From Deltaproteobacteria bacterium (GTDB lineage: Bacteria > Desulfobacterota > Binatia > Binatales > Binataceae), in NCBI GenBank assembly GCA_027403435.1, contig DAHZDR010000196.1:1-8785 (forward strand): 8,785 nt of DNA, given 5' to 3'. The notes under the pieces are model-generated. The model saw only the letters and a program-made list of their open reading frames with translations. It ran no database searches and was not told the DNA's origin. How positions within the stretch are numbered: the first letter of the stretch is position 1; the number at the start of each line of letters is the position of its first letter. Positions 6,237 to 8,785 of the stretch are shown in pieces. The translations under genes were made by a program, and so were the position numbers.

Positions 6237-6253
6237 ACGCCCGGCGCGGGCGG

Positions 6254-6282
6254 TTAACGATCGCCGCGCGATGCCGTATTAT
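6254..6282 (+). promoter_or_regulatory. Sigma70-like promoter candidate for hldE
   Basis: TTAACG (6254-6259, 4/6) and TATTAT (6277-6282, 5/6) are separated by the ideal 17 bases, just after the stop of the second SDR. RNA would begin near 6289. This would let hldE be expressed apart from the SDR pair and argues against translation starts before 6290. Confidence 0.45.
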
Positions 6283-6360
6283 CGCCTTCCGATGGCGCCG
6301 CGCACCGCAAAAAAAACGTCCCCCGAAACCGCCGCCGCGCTCCCGCCCGGCGGACTCGCG

Positions 6361-7878
6361 ATGCCCGCGCTCAAGCCGCTGCGCGTGCTGGTGGCCGGCG
6401 AAGTGATCCTCGACCGTTATCTCTGGGGCGACGTCGAGCGGATTTCGCCCGAGGCGCCGATTCCCATCCTGCGCGTCAACCGGCGCGAGGAAAAACCCGG
6501 CAACGCCGGCTTCGTGATGGCCTCGTTGCGCGCCCTGGGCGCGCGGCCAAGCGCGCTCAGCGTGGTAGGCGCCGATCGCAACGGCGCGACGCTGCGGGAA
6601 ATTTTTCACAACCTTGGCGTCGAAACCCGCGCCCTCGCCGTCGATCCCGATCGGCCGACCATCGTCAAGGAACGGATGCTCGGTTCGGTGCAATCCGCCA
6701 ATCGCGCGACCCAGCAGTTGCTGCGCGTCGATGAGGAGGACGCCAGCCCGATTTCGCCCGCGCGCGAACGCGCGCTCGTCGCCCGCGCCGCGGCCGAACT
6801 CAAACGCGCCGACGGCGTGCTGATTTCGGACATCGACAAGGGCCTGCTGACGCCCGCGCTGCTGCGCGCGCTGATCGACGGCGCCGCGCGCCGCGGCGCG
6901 CCCGTGATCGCCGATCCGCGCCTGACCGACGATTTCTCGATCTATCGCGGCGCCACCGCGCTCACCCCCAATCGCTACGAAACCGAACGCGCCACCGGCA
7001 TCCGCCTCAAGGATCGTTCCGCATGGCGGGCGGCCGCCGAAAAACTGCTCAAGGACCTCGATTTGCGCGCCTGCCTGATCACGCTCGATCGCGACGGCAT
7101 GTATCTGGCCGAACGCGACGGCGCCCGCGCCCATATTCCCACGACCCCTCGCGACGTTTACGACGTCACTGGCGCCGGCGACGTCGTCCTGGCCGTCTTC
7201 GGCCTGCTGGTGATCGCCGGCTTGAGCTTTCACTCCGCCGCCGCGATCGCCAATCTTGCGGCGGGAATCGAAGTCGGCCGGATCGGCGCCGAAATCGTCA
7301 CCAGCGACGATCTTGCCAACGCGCTCCAGCCCGTCCATAACGGCTTCGAACGGAAAATCGTCTCCGGCGATGAATTGACCGCCGCGCTCGCCCGTGAGCG
7401 CCGCGCCGGCCGCAAAATCGCCTTCACCAACGGATGCTTCGATCTGCTCCACGCCGGCCATCTGCAAATTCTGAGTTTCGCCCGCGCCCAGGGCGACCTG
7501 CTGGTGGTCGGCCTCAACAGCGACCGCGGCGTGCGCGCGCTCAAAGGCGCCAGCCGCCCGATTCAGTCCGCCGCCGATCGCGCCCGCCTGCTGGCCGCGC
7601 TCGAGATGGTCGATTACGTCGTGGTGTTCGACGAAACCCGCGCCGAACGCGTGATCCGCGCCGCCCGGCCCGACGTGTTGGTCAAGGGCGAGGATTATGC
7701 GGGCCGGAAAATCGACGGCCAGGATTTCGTCGAAGACAGCGGCGGCCGGGTCGTCCTCGCGCCGCTGCTCAAGGGCCATAGCACCACCGCGACGCTCGCC
7801 CGCCTCCGCCCGACCCTGAATGATCCGCAAGGCCGGCGCTCCGGCTCGCGCCGCATCGACCCCGCCCCGCATAGCTGA
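6361..7878 (+). CDS. hldE: Bifunctional heptose 7-phosphate kinase / heptose 1-phosphate adenylyltransferase HldE
   Basis: HldE phosphorylates D-glycero-beta-D-manno-heptose 7-phosphate at C1 and, after HldD-pathway phosphatase action (GmhB), transfers AMP to give the ADP-heptose used for the lipopolysaccharide inner core. From 6361 the product is 505 residues (the E. coli enzyme is 477). The N-terminal ribokinase-like domain runs from about 7 to 325: LVAGEVILDRY, ISPEAPIP, and the anion-hole/catalytic DVTGAGD (268-274, Asp274 the likely base). The C-terminal nucleotidyltransferase domain starts near 350: FTNGCFDLLHAGH with HxGH at 364-367, then VKGEDYAG and the GHSTT block. A tail of about 22 residues is extra. 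The usual GGAANVA substrate loop reads GNAGFVM (47-53). The start is uncertain: ATGs at 6214, 6271 and 6292 are also in frame. 6361 is chosen because it gives the family N-terminus, has a weak GGA 6 bases ahead, and lies after the promoter candidate. Confidence 0.93.
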   Translation: MPALKPLRVLVAGEVILDRYLWGDVERISPEAPIPILRVNRREEKPGNAGFVMASLRALGARPSALSVVGADRNGATLREIFHNLGVETRALAVDPDRPTIVKERMLGSVQSANRATQQLLRVDEEDASPISPARERALVARAAAELKRADGVLISDIDKGLLTPALLRALIDGAARRGAPVIADPRLTDDFSIYRGATALTPNRYETERATGIRLKDRSAWRAAAEKLLKDLDLRACLITLDRDGMYLAERDGARAHIPTTPRDVYDVTGAGDVVLAVFGLLVIAGLSFHSAAAIANLAAGIEVGRIGAEIVTSDDLANALQPVHNGFERKIVSGDELTAALARERRAGRKIAFTNGCFDLLHAGHLQILSFARAQGDLLVVGLNSDRGVRALKGASRPIQSAADRARLLAALEMVDYVVVFDETRAERVIRAARPDVLVKGEDYAGRKIDGQDFVEDSGGRVVLAPLLKGHSTTATLARLRPTLNDPQGRRSGSRRIDPAPHS

Positions 7879-7948
7879 TTCGCCGCCGCGCTCAGCCGCG
7901 GCTGGCCGATCGGGTCCGGACGCGCCCGCGCGGAGACGCCGCATGCGG

Positions 7949-8785
7949 TCAGTCGCGAGCGCCGGAGGTCAATCGGCCGCGCGCGTAACTCAGCAATCGC
8001 TCGAATTCCGGATCGCGCGCGATCGCCGCCAGGCCCAGATAGACCGCGCCGAAAATAAAAATCACCGCCAATGCCGACGGCCGGCCGCGCGAACCAATTA
8101 CGCTCCAGGTCCCGAGCGCCGCGGCGCCCGCGCCCGCCGCCATCGCCCACAGCCGGAACAGATAGCCCCGCGCGATTCCGGTCCATCCGATTCGCCGATT
8201 GAGCTCCCGCCGCAGCATCGCGTACTCCACCCATGACGCGGCGCCCGCCGACGCCGTCAGTCCGACCACGCCCCAGCGCGGCGCCAGCCCGATCGCGCGC
8301 GGCAGCGGAAACGCGCACAAATAGCCGAGGATGAACGTCCGCGTGACTCGCGCCAGTCCGTAACGGAACGGCGTTTTCGTATCCGCAAGCGCGTAAAACG
8401 CTGAAATATACAGCCGCGCCCGCGCCCCCGCGAGCATCCCGATCGACATCCCCGCGACCGTCGCCCAGACGTACAGCGAATCGCGCCGCGTGAACTCGCC
8501 CGATTGAAACAGCAGCGCGACGATACGATCGCCGATCAGGATAAAGGCCACGCACGACGGCACGATCATGAACGCGATTTGCCTGAGCCCGCCGTCGAGC
8601 CGCCGCCGCAACACTTCGCCCACGCCGTCGTCGCCCGCCGCCGTCAGCCGCGCCATCGACGGCAACTCCGCCGCCGCCACCGACATCCCGAACAGGCTGA
8701 CCGGCAGGATATAGAGAATCTGCGCGTAACTGATCGCCGCGACCGCGCCGGTCGGCAACAGGCTCGCCAGCAGATTATCGACATA
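7949..8785 (-). CDS. murJ: Lipid II flippase MurJ (MviN family), C-terminal part (cut by right edge)
   Basis: MurJ is a MOP-superfamily inner-membrane protein that flips the peptidoglycan precursor lipid II across the membrane. The frame is open from the window edge (reading YVDNLLASLLPTGAVAA on the minus strand) to the TGA at 7949-7951, giving 278 visible residues of a protein normally about 500-530 long. The MurJ-typical stretch SYAQILYILPVSLFGMSVA, followed by ELPSMARL, corresponds to the middle of the protein. About seven hydrophobic segments are visible, which fits the C-terminal half of a 14-helix protein. The block AFYALADTKTPFR is also characteristic of the family. The TTG at 8758 is internal and not the start, since the homology runs past it to the edge. 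The gene converges on hldE across 70 bp. Both serve the cell envelope but are on opposite strands. Family call secure; being only partial, it cannot be checked for intactness upstream. Confidence 0.93.
   Translation of the reverse strand, partial: YVDNLLASLLPTGAVAAISYAQILYILPVSLFGMSVAAAELPSMARLTAAGDDGVGEVLRRRLDGGLRQIAFMIVPSCVAFILIGDRIVALLFQSGEFTRRDSLYVWATVAGMSIGMLAGARARLYISAFYALADTKTPFRYGLARVTRTFILGYLCAFPLPRAIGLAPRWGVVGLTASAGAASWVEYAMLRRELNRRIGWTGIARGYLFRLWAMAAGAGAAALGTWSVIGSRGRPSALAVIFIFGAVYLGLAAIARDPEFERLLSYARGRLTSGARD

Noticed and set aside
6229..7944. 571-codon minus-strand open frame opposite hldE
   Set aside because: HldE on the plus strand has all catalytic motifs. The opposite frame is low-complexity Ala/Gly/Arg sequence without recognisable domains.
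7879..7948. Terminator between the convergent hldE and murJ genes
   Set aside because: Short palindromes are present (a 12-bp one at 7893-7904 and CCGCATGCGG at 7939-7948), but there is no long stem with a T-run. Not strong enough to call.
8756..8758. TTG at 8758 (minus strand) as the start of a short membrane protein
   Set aside because: MurJ homology continues upstream in the same frame to the window edge, so the gene is simply cut.

Overview
The window is a stretch of high-GC bacterial chromosome (roughly two-thirds G+C by eye) with tightly packed genes. The organism is probably Gram-negative, because hldE makes the ADP-heptose precursor of the lipopolysaccharide core. Synonymous usage is strongly GC-ending but keeps GAA, CAA and AAA common. 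The lineage cannot be fixed from the sequence. A soil or aquatic proteobacterium-like or Binatota-like genome rich in CoA catabolism would fit, but that is a guess. I see no mobile element, CRISPR array, tRNA or rRNA.

Layout. (1) 1-1007, plus strand: the C-terminal 60% or so of the DNA-repair ATPase RecN, cut by the left edge. (2) 1192-2961, plus strand: a two-gene unit of a thiolase-fold protein without the thiolase nucleophile, then a DUF35 zinc-ribbon/OB-fold protein. This pairing resembles the Ltp2-DUF35 retro-aldolases of steroid side-chain breakdown. (3) 3003-4433, minus strand: an HpaB-family (4-hydroxyphenylacetate 3-hydroxylase-like) flavoprotein. It converges on the DUF35 gene across a perfect 12-bp stem hairpin. 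(4) 4434-4646: a divergent intergenic region holding a 10-8-10 perfect inverted repeat that looks like an operator. (5) 4647-6236, plus strand: two tandem, clearly duplicated short-chain dehydrogenases. (6) about 6361-7878, plus strand: bifunctional hldE, with a good sigma70-like promoter in front. (7) 7949 to the right edge, minus strand: the C-terminal part of the lipid II flippase MurJ.

How the genes fit together. The outer genes (recN, hldE, murJ) are housekeeping functions in DNA repair and the cell envelope. The five inner genes look like a small catabolic block for a CoA-linked or aromatic/alicyclic substrate: a hydroxylase- or dehydratase-like flavoprotein, two SDR oxidoreductases, and a predicted carbon-carbon-cleaving thiolase-like/DUF35 pair. 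The substrate cannot be read from the sequence, and the genes may not form one pathway. The most interesting items are the nucleophile-less thiolase with two tyrosines placed as in Ltp2, the inverted repeat in the divergent region, the patchy near-identity of the two SDR genes, and a strong preference for GGA before the Trp codon.
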